DNA from: Acidobacteriota bacterium
GTDB taxonomy: Bacteria; Acidobacteriota; Terriglobia; Terriglobales; Acidobacteriaceae
Direction: 5' to 3'
DNA: 6,947 bases
Assembly: GCA_021851625.1 (NCBI GenBank)
Contig: JAJZCX010000080.1
Location: 1-6,947, forward strand
Both the position numbers and the translations under genes were made by a program. The notes beneath the pieces are model-generated. The model had not been told where the DNA came from, did no database searches, and worked only from the letters and a program-made list of their open reading frames with translations. Below are positions 1 through 5,897 of this stretch, one piece after another. How positions within the stretch are numbered: the first letter of the stretch is position 1; each line of letters starts with the position of its first letter.

Positions 1-2312
1 GCATTCACATACAAGGTTCTGTCACGATGGATTCGATGGGCCGGGGCATATACGTAGAAGATAGCTCTGGCGGCATTCAGGTGCAGACGGAGATGCCAGG
101 GCTGCAAGTCGGCGATTTGGTAGATGCGCAGGGTTATGTGACTTCTGGCCAATCGTATACACCCGTACTGAGCGACGCGCTTGTGACGCGGCGGCAGCCT
201 GGTTCTCCCCCACTTGCAAAAGAACTGATTCCTGACAAAGTGGATGATCGGTTAGACAGCCAACTGGTTCAGGTGCATGCGCGTTTGGTCCGTGTGGCGA
301 AGAACCAACACGGAAAAACGCTGGTGATGGACTACCGTTCGAGAATCTTTAACGCACAGATCGACGATGACGTTGACCTTAGCTCACTCGATGCCCTGCG
401 CGCTGGAAGCATTTTGCAGCTAACGGGTATTTGCAGAATGCAGGTTGGCAGTGATGAGCTGTATCGCGTTCTGAGTGACAATCCCGATCAATTTGTCATT
501 TTGCTGCGTACGCCGGAGGATGTCCGGGTTCTGAAAGATGCGCCGTGGTGGACCAGCGGGTACCTGTTGTATATGCTCGCAGTTCTTGTCCTGATCGTGA
601 TTGGTGCCATGCTCTGGGTTTCCATGTTGCGCAGTCGTGTACGTGCGCAAACGTCTGCATTGCGCAAAGCCATGGATGCAGCCGAGCAGGCCAATCGTGC
701 AAAGAGCCAGTTCTTAGCCAACATGAGCCATGAAATTCGCACTCCAATGAACGGAATTTTTGGCATGACAGAGCTGGCGCTCTCAACCGATCTGACGCAG
801 GAGCAGCGAGAGTTTTTGAACATGGTCAAGTCTTCAGCGGACTCGCTGTTGGTCATTATCAACGACATTCTGGACTACTCCCGCATCGAGGCTGGCAAGA
901 TCACGTTTGATGCAGTGCGCATCAGCATTCGCGATGTGGTGGCGGATGTGCTGAAGTCCGTTGCATTGCCTGCGCACCGCAAAGGATTGGAGGTCACCTT
1001 CCATGTTGCGCCAGAGGTGCCGCACGATATGCTGTGCGACCCGACACGCCTGCGCCAAGTCCTCACAAATCTGGCCGGGAATGCAATCAAGTTTACGGAT
1101 TCGGGCGAAGTGGTGATTCGCGTGAGCGAAGAGGCCAAGGAAGGCAAGCGACACACACTTCTATTTGCTGTCAGCGACACGGGCATTGGCATCTCGCCGG
1201 AGAATCAGCAGCGCGTCTTCCATGCCTTTGAACAGGCGGATGCCTCTACAACGCGGCAGTTCGGAGGAACGGGATTGGGCTTGGCTATTTCACAGAGAAT
1301 TGTAGAGCACTTCGGTGGTCGCATCTGGTTGGAGAGTGCGTTAGGTCGCGGCACCACCATCTCCTTCACGGTTGTATTAGATGAGGCGGAGCCAGAACCG
1401 CAACAGGAAAGCAAGCCACAGGCTGGCACGAATGATTTGCAGGGTGTCACCACGCTCATCATTGATGACAACGAGACGAATCGTCGCATTCTGTTGGAAA
1501 TGACCCGGCACTGGGGCATGTTGCCTGCTGGTGCAGCTTCTGGCCCGGAGGGGTTGCAGGAACTGACACACGCTGTTGAACGCGGCCATCCGTACCGCCT
1601 CATTTTGTTGGATGAGCAGATGCCGGGCATGGACGGCATTGAAGTGATCGAGCGCATCAAGGCCGATCCACGCCTGCAGGGCGTGGTGATTATGATGCTC
1701 ACATCCTGCGATCAAGTTTCCAGCATCGCGCGTTGCCGCGGCCTCGGCGTCAATACGTACATGATCAAACCCATCCGTCCCGCAGATCTGCAGGAGACGA
1801 TTCGCCAAGGCTTGGGGGCACATCCGCGCAGCACAAACGGCATGAGCGCTGGAAGGCATGCTGCGGACTTCAGCAATGCGTCCAGGATACTGCGCATTTT
1901 GGTGGCTGAAGACAACATCATCAATCAAAAACTTGCACACGCATTGCTCAGGAAAATGGGCCACTCGGTCGCCGTTGCATCCAATGGCGTAGAGGCCGTC
2001 AGCCAATGGAGCAGTGGTGAGTTCGACATGATCTTTATGGATGTGCAAATGCCAGAGATGGATGGAGCCGAAGCCACACGACGCATACGTGAGATGGAAA
2101 AGAATTCCGGTGCCCACATTCCCATCATTGCCATGACTGCATTCGCCATGAGCGGCGACCGTGAGCGCTTTATGCAAGTGGGCATGGACGACTACATTAC
2201 CAAGCCGGTCAACTCCAAATTGGTGGAGCAGGCCGTGCAGCACTTTGCTGGGTTTGCATCGGTTCGGGATGAAGAGTCATCGCCAGAGCTAAACACTCCA
2301 GCCAATGTGTAG
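1..2312 (+). CDS. Hybrid sensor histidine kinase with two receiver domains (5' partial)
   Basis: This is a membrane-bound hybrid sensor kinase. It should autophosphorylate on His and pass phosphate to its own receivers. The frame is open to the window edge (codons before the ATG at 27 read IHIQGSVT), so that ATG is internal. Residues below count from it. Residues 1-60 and about 78-170 look like two beta-rich, OB-like modules, the second ending in PEDV/PWW. One membrane helix lies at about 178-200, followed by a probable coiled coil (202-230) and no obvious HAMP. HisKA has H235 in NMSHEIRTP. HATPase_c has an N box (N348, N352), DTGIGI (384-389) and GGTGLGL (413-419). REC1 has D480/D481, phospho-acceptor D529, T559 and K581. 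REC2 has E628/D629, D672, T704 and K726. No C-terminal HPt domain is seen. Kinase and receiver calls are firm. The fold of the sensor modules and the ligand are inferred or unknown. Confidence 0.95.
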   Translation, partial: IHIQGSVTMDSMGRGIYVEDSSGGIQVQTEMPGLQVGDLVDAQGYVTSGQSYTPVLSDALVTRRQPGSPPLAKELIPDKVDDRLDSQLVQVHARLVRVAKNQHGKTLVMDYRSRIFNAQIDDDVDLSSLDALRAGSILQLTGICRMQVGSDELYRVLSDNPDQFVILLRTPEDVRVLKDAPWWTSGYLLYMLAVLVLIVIGAMLWVSMLRSRVRAQTSALRKAMDAAEQANRAKSQFLANMSHEIRTPMNGIFGMTELALSTDLTQEQREFLNMVKSSADSLLVIINDILDYSRIEAGKITFDAVRISIRDVVADVLKSVALPAHRKGLEVTFHVAPEVPHDMLCDPTRLRQVLTNLAGNAIKFTDSGEVVIRVSEEAKEGKRHTLLFAVSDTGIGISPENQQRVFHAFEQADASTTRQFGGTGLGLAISQRIVEHFGGRIWLESALGRGTTISFTVVLDEAEPEPQQESKPQAGTNDLQGVTTLIIDDNETNRRILLEMTRHWGMLPAGAASGPEGLQELTHAVERGHPYRLILLDEQMPGMDGIEVIERIKADPRLQGVVIMMLTSCDQVSSIARCRGLGVNTYMIKPIRPADLQETIRQGLGAHPRSTNGMSAGRHAADFSNASRILRILVAEDNIINQKLAHALLRKMGHSVAVASNGVEAVSQWSSGEFDMIFMDVQMPEMDGAEATRRIREMEKNSGAHIPIIAMTAFAMSGDRERFMQVGMDDYITKPVNSKLVEQAVQHFAGFASVRDEESSPELNTPANV

Positions 2313-2339
2313 TGCAAGCTGGATCGCAGGGAGTGTGCG
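2313..2339. other. Short convergent intergenic gap
   Basis: Only 27 bases separate the stop codon of the kinase (TAG, plus strand) from that of ribF (TGA, minus strand). I see no GC-rich hairpin followed by a T run on either strand. The only pairing is a 4-bp CGCA/TGCG stem, which is too weak to call. Termination here, if it happens, is either Rho-dependent or occurs inside the opposing gene. Confidence 0.6.
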
Positions 2340-3317
2340 TCAGATGCGCTGCGGTCGCGTGCGAAGTGAACGCAACAATCCAAAATAGTGTTGCGCGTGT
2401 GTCACATCGCGGACAATTTGCGCCTTGAGCGCTTCGGGCGAGGGCCAGCGCTGCTCGTTGCGGATGCGATCCAAAAAATGGAGCGTTAGCGACGTTCCTG
2501 CGGCGATTTCCGTGGCAGGCGTGCGCAACAGGTGACTCTCCACGGAAAACGCATCGGGGCCAAAGGTGGGCCGATTGCCAACATTGGTTACAGCCTCGAA
2601 TTGTTCTTCGCCCATTTCCACGCAGGTGATATAGACTCCGTTGGCGGGCAGCAGTTCGGCATACGGAGCAAGGTTGATCGTGGGCACGGTGTGGCGCGTG
2701 CCATCGCCACGTCCGCGCGCAGACATGGATGTAATTGCGAAGGGACGTTGCAGCAGCGCGCGCGCTGTACGCACATTGCCCTGTTGAATCAGAGTGCGAA
2801 TGCGGCTGCTGGAGACGGCCTCTCCGCGCCACTCCAACGCTGGATACGACTCCACAGAGAAACCGAGCTTGGCTCCCAGACTGGTCAGCGTTTGCACATC
2901 GCCTGCGGCATCGTGGCCAAAGCGAAAATTTTCGCCTTCGTGCACCTCGATCGAATACAGCGCATCGCGCAGTACGGTTTGTGCGAAGGTCTCAGCGCTC
3001 CAGTGTGCCATCTCCAGCGTGAAGGGAAGAACGAGCACTGCGTCGAGTCCGCCCGCTCCATTGCCGGCTTGTTCGAGCAGATGGAGTTTTTGTTGCAGCG
3101 GAGTCATCAGTTGCAACGGCAACTGTGGGCGCAGCACGCGCACCGGGTGCGGCTCCAATGTGACGGCAATGGAGCGGGCGTTGCGTTGCCGCGCACGTGT
3201 GATGAGATTGCGCAGCACCCAGCGATGTCCGCGATGCACACCATCAAAGTTACCGATGGCAACGAGCGATGGCCCAAAGTCGATGGGAATCTCCTGCAGG
3301 GAGCGGAAGATCAGCAT
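2340..3317 (-). CDS. ribF: Bifunctional riboflavin kinase / FAD synthetase
   Basis: RibF phosphorylates riboflavin to FMN and then adenylylates FMN to FAD, using ATP in both steps, in the cytosol. The 325 residues match the usual length of about 300-330. The N-terminal nucleotidyltransferase half shows GNFDGVHRGH (22-31), the ATP-binding HxGH-type motif, then GENFRFGHDAAGD (128-140) and SSSRIR (169-174), the equivalent of the ISSTRIR motif. The C-terminal flavokinase half shows PTIN (212-215), NGVY (226-229), NVGNRPTFG (245-253) and the likely catalytic Glu in ESHLL (E260). The loop before PTIN reads GRGDGTRHTV, so the usual Gly-Tyr before PT is absent. The start ATG lies inside the end of the upstream hydrolase gene with an AGGGAG ribosome site just upstream, which suggests translational coupling. 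It is the last gene of the minus-strand cluster. Confidence in the family is very high. Confidence 0.96.
   Translation of the reverse strand: MLIFRSLQEIPIDFGPSLVAIGNFDGVHRGHRWVLRNLITRARQRNARSIAVTLEPHPVRVLRPQLPLQLMTPLQQKLHLLEQAGNGAGGLDAVLVLPFTLEMAHWSAETFAQTVLRDALYSIEVHEGENFRFGHDAAGDVQTLTSLGAKLGFSVESYPALEWRGEAVSSSRIRTLIQQGNVRTARALLQRPFAITSMSARGRGDGTRHTVPTINLAPYAELLPANGVYITCVEMGEEQFEAVTNVGNRPTFGPDAFSVESHLLRTPATEIAAGTSLTLHFLDRIRNEQRWPSPEALKAQIVRDVTHAQHYFGLLRSLRTRPQRI
3311..3317 (-). other. ATGCTGA start/stop overlap coupling the MBL hydrolase and ribF
   Basis: Read on the minus strand, the seven bases ATGCTGA contain the ribF start ATG and, one frame over, the hydrolase stop TGA. A purine-rich AGGGAG lies a few bases upstream within the hydrolase coding region. 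This arrangement usually means ribosomes ending the first gene re-initiate on the second, giving roughly matched amounts of the two proteins. Confidence 0.8.
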
Positions 3318-4093
3318 GGTGCTCCCTTCAAGGGAAGTCGCAAACCGTCATAGGCAAGACGTACGCCCGACGGGAGCGAGGCTTCCACCTCCGCGTGCAG
3401 AATCTCATGCGCCATGTGTGTGAAGTACGTTTGTTTGGCGCGAACTTTTTCTGCCAGACGCAGCGCCTGCTCCACATTGGCGTGGCTGGGGTGGGGCGTG
3501 ATGCGCAACGCATCGAGGATGAGGGTGTCCAAGTCGCGCAAGAGTGCGTAGCTGGATTCTGGAATGTCGTGCATATCCGTTAAATATGCGGCAGAACCAA
3601 AGCGAAAACCAGAGGTTTCCAATTGGCCGTGCAGCAGCGGCACGCGCACAAAGTCCATGCCAAAGAGTGATGTGACGGCAGCAAGCGGCTTCAGGGAGAC
3701 GCGCGGTTTGAACGGGTAGCTGTTGGTGCTGGAAAATGTGTACTCAAAGATGCGCTGCAACACTGCGGAGGTGGCATCGTCCGCAAAGAGAGGAATTTTT
3801 TCTTCACGTTGAAAGCTCAGTGGGCGCAGATCGTCCAAGCCGAGAATGTGGTCGGCATGCGCGTGCGTGTAGAGCACTGCATCCACACGAGTGAGACCTT
3901 CGCGCAACATCTGCTGACGGAAGTCCGGGCCGGAGTCGATGAGCACGCAGCGGTCTTCGTATCGCACTGCAATGGAGGGTCGCGTGCGCTTGTCGCGCGG
4001 ATCGCTCGATGTGCAGACGCGGCACGAGCAGCCAAGCGTGGGCACGCCCATCGATGTGCCACTGCCGAGGATTACGATTTCTGCGGGCATCAT
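3311..4093 (-). CDS. PhnP-like metallo-beta-lactamase-fold hydrolase
   Basis: This is a cytosolic, metal-dependent phosphodiesterase-type hydrolase of the MBL fold, 260 residues long. LGSGTSMGVP (9-18) is followed by a Cys cluster GCSCRVC (C22, C24, C27). That cluster is typical of the PhnP branch, where it helps hold a structural zinc. The active-site signature is THAHADH (76-82: H77, H79, D81, H82). Other candidate metal ligands are H155 (LLHGQ), D173 (YLTDMHD) and H226 or H229 (THMAHE). HPSHAN (201-206) is also conserved-looking. E. coli PhnP opens 5-phosphoribosyl 1,2-cyclic phosphate, but no other phosphonate gene is visible here, so the substrate is open. The annotation should not go beyond PhnP-like. 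The start could be either of two adjacent ATGs (4093 or 4090). The only Shine-Dalgarno candidate, AAGG, is about 12 bases upstream. The last 7 bases overlap ribF. Confidence 0.92.
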   Translation of the reverse strand: MMPAEIVILGSGTSMGVPTLGCSCRVCTSSDPRDKRTRPSIAVRYEDRCVLIDSGPDFRQQMLREGLTRVDAVLYTHAHADHILGLDDLRPLSFQREEKIPLFADDATSAVLQRIFEYTFSSTNSYPFKPRVSLKPLAAVTSLFGMDFVRVPLLHGQLETSGFRFGSAAYLTDMHDIPESSYALLRDLDTLILDALRITPHPSHANVEQALRLAEKVRAKQTYFTHMAHEILHAEVEASLPSGVRLAYDGLRLPLKGAPC

Positions 4094-4108
4094 GCGTACA
4101 GTGCAGCC

Positions 4109-4732
4109 TTAGCGCTGAATTCTTGGATCAAGCGGATTCGGTGCGCCCGGCGCTTGTTGGGTCGCGTTGCGCGCAATGGCGTTGGTGATCTCCAAAAACA
4201 TCATGCGCGCTTCAAATAGAGCGCTGTCGAGCATCAACTTTTCATTCTCCGTTAGGTGGCCAGCCGTCTTCTTCGCCAACACTTCCAGCATGTCGATGGT
4301 TTGGCGCGCGCCCATCAGATCAATGCGCGCCTTTTCGCCCTGCGGCGTTCCAGCACCCAACTGCATCACCGCAGTCATATAAAAAGATTGGATGACATGC
4401 TCAAAGCCGATCACCGCATTTTTCTGTCCGACGGGCATTTTGTCGCGCAGAATGGTATCCATCTGCTGTGTAGTGGCCGCGTAGGCGGCCTGCGATTGTG
4501 CAGACTCTTCCGCGCTGGGGCCTTCGAAGACGGGCTGAGCATCGGCTGCGGTGGATGCTGCCTCATCTGCGATGTTGGCTGGCGGCACAGCGTGAATACC
4601 ACTGGCATTCGCAGCAGCAGGCGCTGGAACTGATTGGACTGGCTCGCTGAGGGGGGCATCTGGGCGCACGTCGCCCTCGCTGGTGATCTTTCGGCGATCG
4701 ACCACGGTAAATTGGGGTTCTTGCTCTTTCAT
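4109..4732 (-). CDS. DUF1844 domain protein with disordered N-terminal region
   Basis: The function is not known. The 207-residue product has two parts. Residues 1-90 are polar, then rich in Ala, Pro, Ser and Glu, with no predicted structure that I can recognise. Residues about 95-190 are a compact, helix-rich region matching the DUF1844 pattern: GFEHVIQSFYMTAVMQLG (109-126), then ARQTIDMLEVLAKKT (142-156), HLTENEK (159-165) and a helix ending ALFEARMMFLEI (171-182). The tail after 190 is Pro/Asn-rich. There is no signal peptide or clear membrane segment and no obvious catalytic motif. A good TAGGA ribosome site sits 7 bases before the ATG, inside the 16-base gap after ygfZ. The next gene starts 15 bases downstream, so it is embedded in the cofactor-type cluster. 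The domain call is strong. Any role is unassigned. Confidence 0.88.
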   Translation of the reverse strand: MKEQEPQFTVVDRRKITSEGDVRPDAPLSEPVQSVPAPAAANASGIHAVPPANIADEAASTAADAQPVFEGPSAEESAQSQAAYAATTQQMDTILRDKMPVGQKNAVIGFEHVIQSFYMTAVMQLGAGTPQGEKARIDLMGARQTIDMLEVLAKKTAGHLTENEKLMLDSALFEARMMFLEITNAIARNATQQAPGAPNPLDPRIQR

Positions 4733-4748
4733 CGTGCGTTCCTACTTT

Positions 4749-5807
4749 CTAAAGAATCTTTGTAAAGGGAATCGTTTCCGGGCGAACTGGGTGGCCGCTG
4801 CAATGCAATTCCATTTTGCTGTCGAGTGCTTCGCGGCGAATATATCCCAAGGCGATGCCTTGTCGGCTGCCATCTGAATGTTCGATTTGTGTTGAGCTGG
4901 TAATTTCTCCCACAGTCTGATCTCCAGACAGCACAGGCAATCGTGCAGGGGATGCAGCGTCCAATGAAAATCCAGAATCAAGAACAAAGCCGGTAAAAAT
5001 ACGATGTACATTACCGCGCGAGCGGATGCGTTCGACGATTTCCTGTCCCAAGTAACAGCCTTTGGAGAAATGCAGCGCGCGCGTCTGATTCGTTTCCTGC
5101 GGCAGATCGCGGTCAACGATGTCCTTGCCGTAGAGGGGCGTTCCCTCCAAAATGCGAAGCTGCTCAATCGCCGTCGCTCCGCAAGCCGTAAATCCAGCAG
5201 CAAGCAATGCCTGCGAAAAATCCGCGGCGTTTTTAGGGGCGATCCACAAATCGTAACAAGGCACAATCGGACTGTGCGCGGCGATGACGGTGATGGGAAC
5301 CCCATTCCAATTCACCTCGCCAATCTCCAACGGTTGTAGCTCTGCAACAGAAAGACCCATCTGCGTCAGCCATGCCGCAGCTTGCGGACCAGCAATGCCG
5401 ATGCGATGCGTTTCCGGCAGAGGAGCAAGCACTACGTCATCCATGATGATGTAGTGCTCCAAATAGGCAAGGAGTGTGGCTGCCTGCGTGGCGGCAATAT
5501 CCAGCCAAAGCGAATCGCCCATTTGAAAAATATTGACGTCGCCTTGAATTCGTCCCTGAGCATTCAGTACAAAGGCGTAGCAGCCTCGATGGGGCTGCAA
5601 TTCCCCTACATGATTGGTGACCATGCCGTTGAGCCAGCGCACGCGATCCTGTCCATGGCAGGCAAATGCTGTACGAGTATTGCGATCAAAAACGCCAGCG
5701 TGATTCAGCAGTGCGCGCAGTTCGTTGGGAACGGAGGAACCCGGCAGAGGCGCAGAATGCAAGGCTGCTGCGAGCAATGGCGAACCGGTATGGGGAGGCG
5801 TCTGCAT
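4749..5807 (-). CDS. ygfZ: YgfZ/GcvT-type folate-binding protein
   Basis: YgfZ-family proteins bind tetrahydrofolate and support the assembly or repair of some Fe-S enzymes, among them MiaB, the tRNA methylthiotransferase. They resemble the T protein of glycine cleavage but do not act in that pathway. The diagnostic motif KGCYLGQE lies at residues 249-256, with the key Cys at 251. DRVRWLNGMVTNHV (54-67) and NAQGRIQGD (82-90) are typical of the N-terminal folate-binding region. The length of 352 is slightly above the E. coli protein because of a roughly 25-residue Pro/Ala/Ser-rich N-terminal stretch. The absence of glycine-cleavage neighbours and the presence of the Cys motif favour YgfZ over GcvT. 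It is the first gene of the minus-strand cluster. No convincing Shine-Dalgarno precedes the ATG at 5807, so the exact start is less certain than the gene. The first well-conserved part begins near residue 30. Confidence 0.93.
   Translation of the reverse strand: MQTPPHTGSPLLAAALHSAPLPGSSVPNELRALLNHAGVFDRNTRTAFACHGQDRVRWLNGMVTNHVGELQPHRGCYAFVLNAQGRIQGDVNIFQMGDSLWLDIAATQAATLLAYLEHYIIMDDVVLAPLPETHRIGIAGPQAAAWLTQMGLSVAELQPLEIGEVNWNGVPITVIAAHSPIVPCYDLWIAPKNAADFSQALLAAGFTACGATAIEQLRILEGTPLYGKDIVDRDLPQETNQTRALHFSKGCYLGQEIVERIRSRGNVHRIFTGFVLDSGFSLDAASPARLPVLSGDQTVGEITSSTQIEHSDGSRQGIALGYIRREALDSKMELHCSGHPVRPETIPFTKIL
5422..5460. repeat. Imperfect inverted repeat inside ygfZ
   Basis: The left arm 5422-5440 and right arm 5446-5460 are near-perfect reverse complements around a 5-base loop. 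Five outer pairs (GGAGC/GCTCC) are followed by a 4-base bulge (AAGC or an equivalent placement) on the left arm. Ten inner positions (ACTACGTCAT against ATGATGTAGT) then have a single mismatch. In the ygfZ mRNA this would fold as a long stem-loop covering about residues 116-129 of the protein (LEHYIIMDD and following). It has no T tract, so it is not a standard terminator. Chance within coding sequence is possible. Confidence 0.6.
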
Positions 5808-5836
5808 CGTGGATTTCGAGGGAAACGTACACTGTG

Positions 5837-5842
5837 ATTATA
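5837..5842 (-). promoter_or_regulatory. Candidate -10 element for the ygfZ-DUF1844-MBL-ribF cluster
   Basis: On the minus strand the hexamer is a perfect TATAAT, 29 bases from the ygfZ start codon, which would give a leader of roughly 20-25 bases. At the 16-18 base spacing I find no good TTGACA match and no extended TG, so only the -10 half is supported. Confidence 0.4.
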
Positions 5843-5886
5843 GCGTTCAGCGGAAGAGCTGATGCAGAGAGCCAAGCGGTATGCGT

Positions 5887-5893
5887 AGGGGAG
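5887..5893 (+). promoter_or_regulatory. Ribosome binding site of the exported HELTH protein
   Basis: The purine run AGGGGAG ends 4 bases before the ATG at 5898 and supports that start over the next in-frame ATG at 5907. Both starts would retain the signal peptide. Confidence 0.6.
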
Positions 5894-5897
5894 TGGA

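Larger units (their letters stand above)
5808..5897. other. Divergent intergenic region between ygfZ cluster and exported protein gene
   Basis: This is the only intergenic region large enough to hold promoters for both flanking transcription units. It carries a TATAAT facing ygfZ and a strong purine-rich ribosome site facing the plus-strand gene. No clear operator palindrome, riboswitch or small gene is visible. Confidence 0.6.

Noticed and set aside
27..29. ATG at 27 as the true start of the kinase
   Set aside because: The frame is open upstream to the window edge, the preceding codons continue the sensor pattern (IHIQGSVT), and starting here would leave no signal or first membrane segment for the sensor region.
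1377..2243. A 288-codon open frame on the minus strand opposite the kinase receivers
   Set aside because: It lies entirely antisense to clearly conserved receiver domains, has a Cys/His-rich composition unlike a real protein, and shows no recognisable motif or ribosome site.
3139..3151. Palindrome CGCACC-G-GGTGCG within ribF
   Set aside because: Six-base arms around a single base cannot form a hairpin, and one isolated palindrome inside a coding region is not evidence of an operator.
2532..3353. A 273-codon open frame on the plus strand opposite ribF
   Set aside because: The opposite strand is unmistakably ribF with all its motifs. This frame has no family resemblance and is a by-product of codon bias.
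3311..4093. RNase Z or beta-lactamase annotation for the MBL-fold protein
   Set aside because: The N-terminal GTSxGVP followed by the CxCxxC cluster fits the PhnP branch, and there is no signal peptide as expected for a secreted beta-lactamase.
4475..4490. GGCCGC/GCGGCC 6-bp hairpin with 4-base loop within the DUF1844 gene
   Set aside because: It is short, has no T tract, and lies in Ala-rich coding sequence where such GC-rich repeats arise often by chance.
4749..5807. Glycine cleavage T protein (gcvT) as the identity of this gene
   Set aside because: The KGCYLGQE motif is diagnostic of YgfZ, and no gcvH or gcvP neighbour is present.
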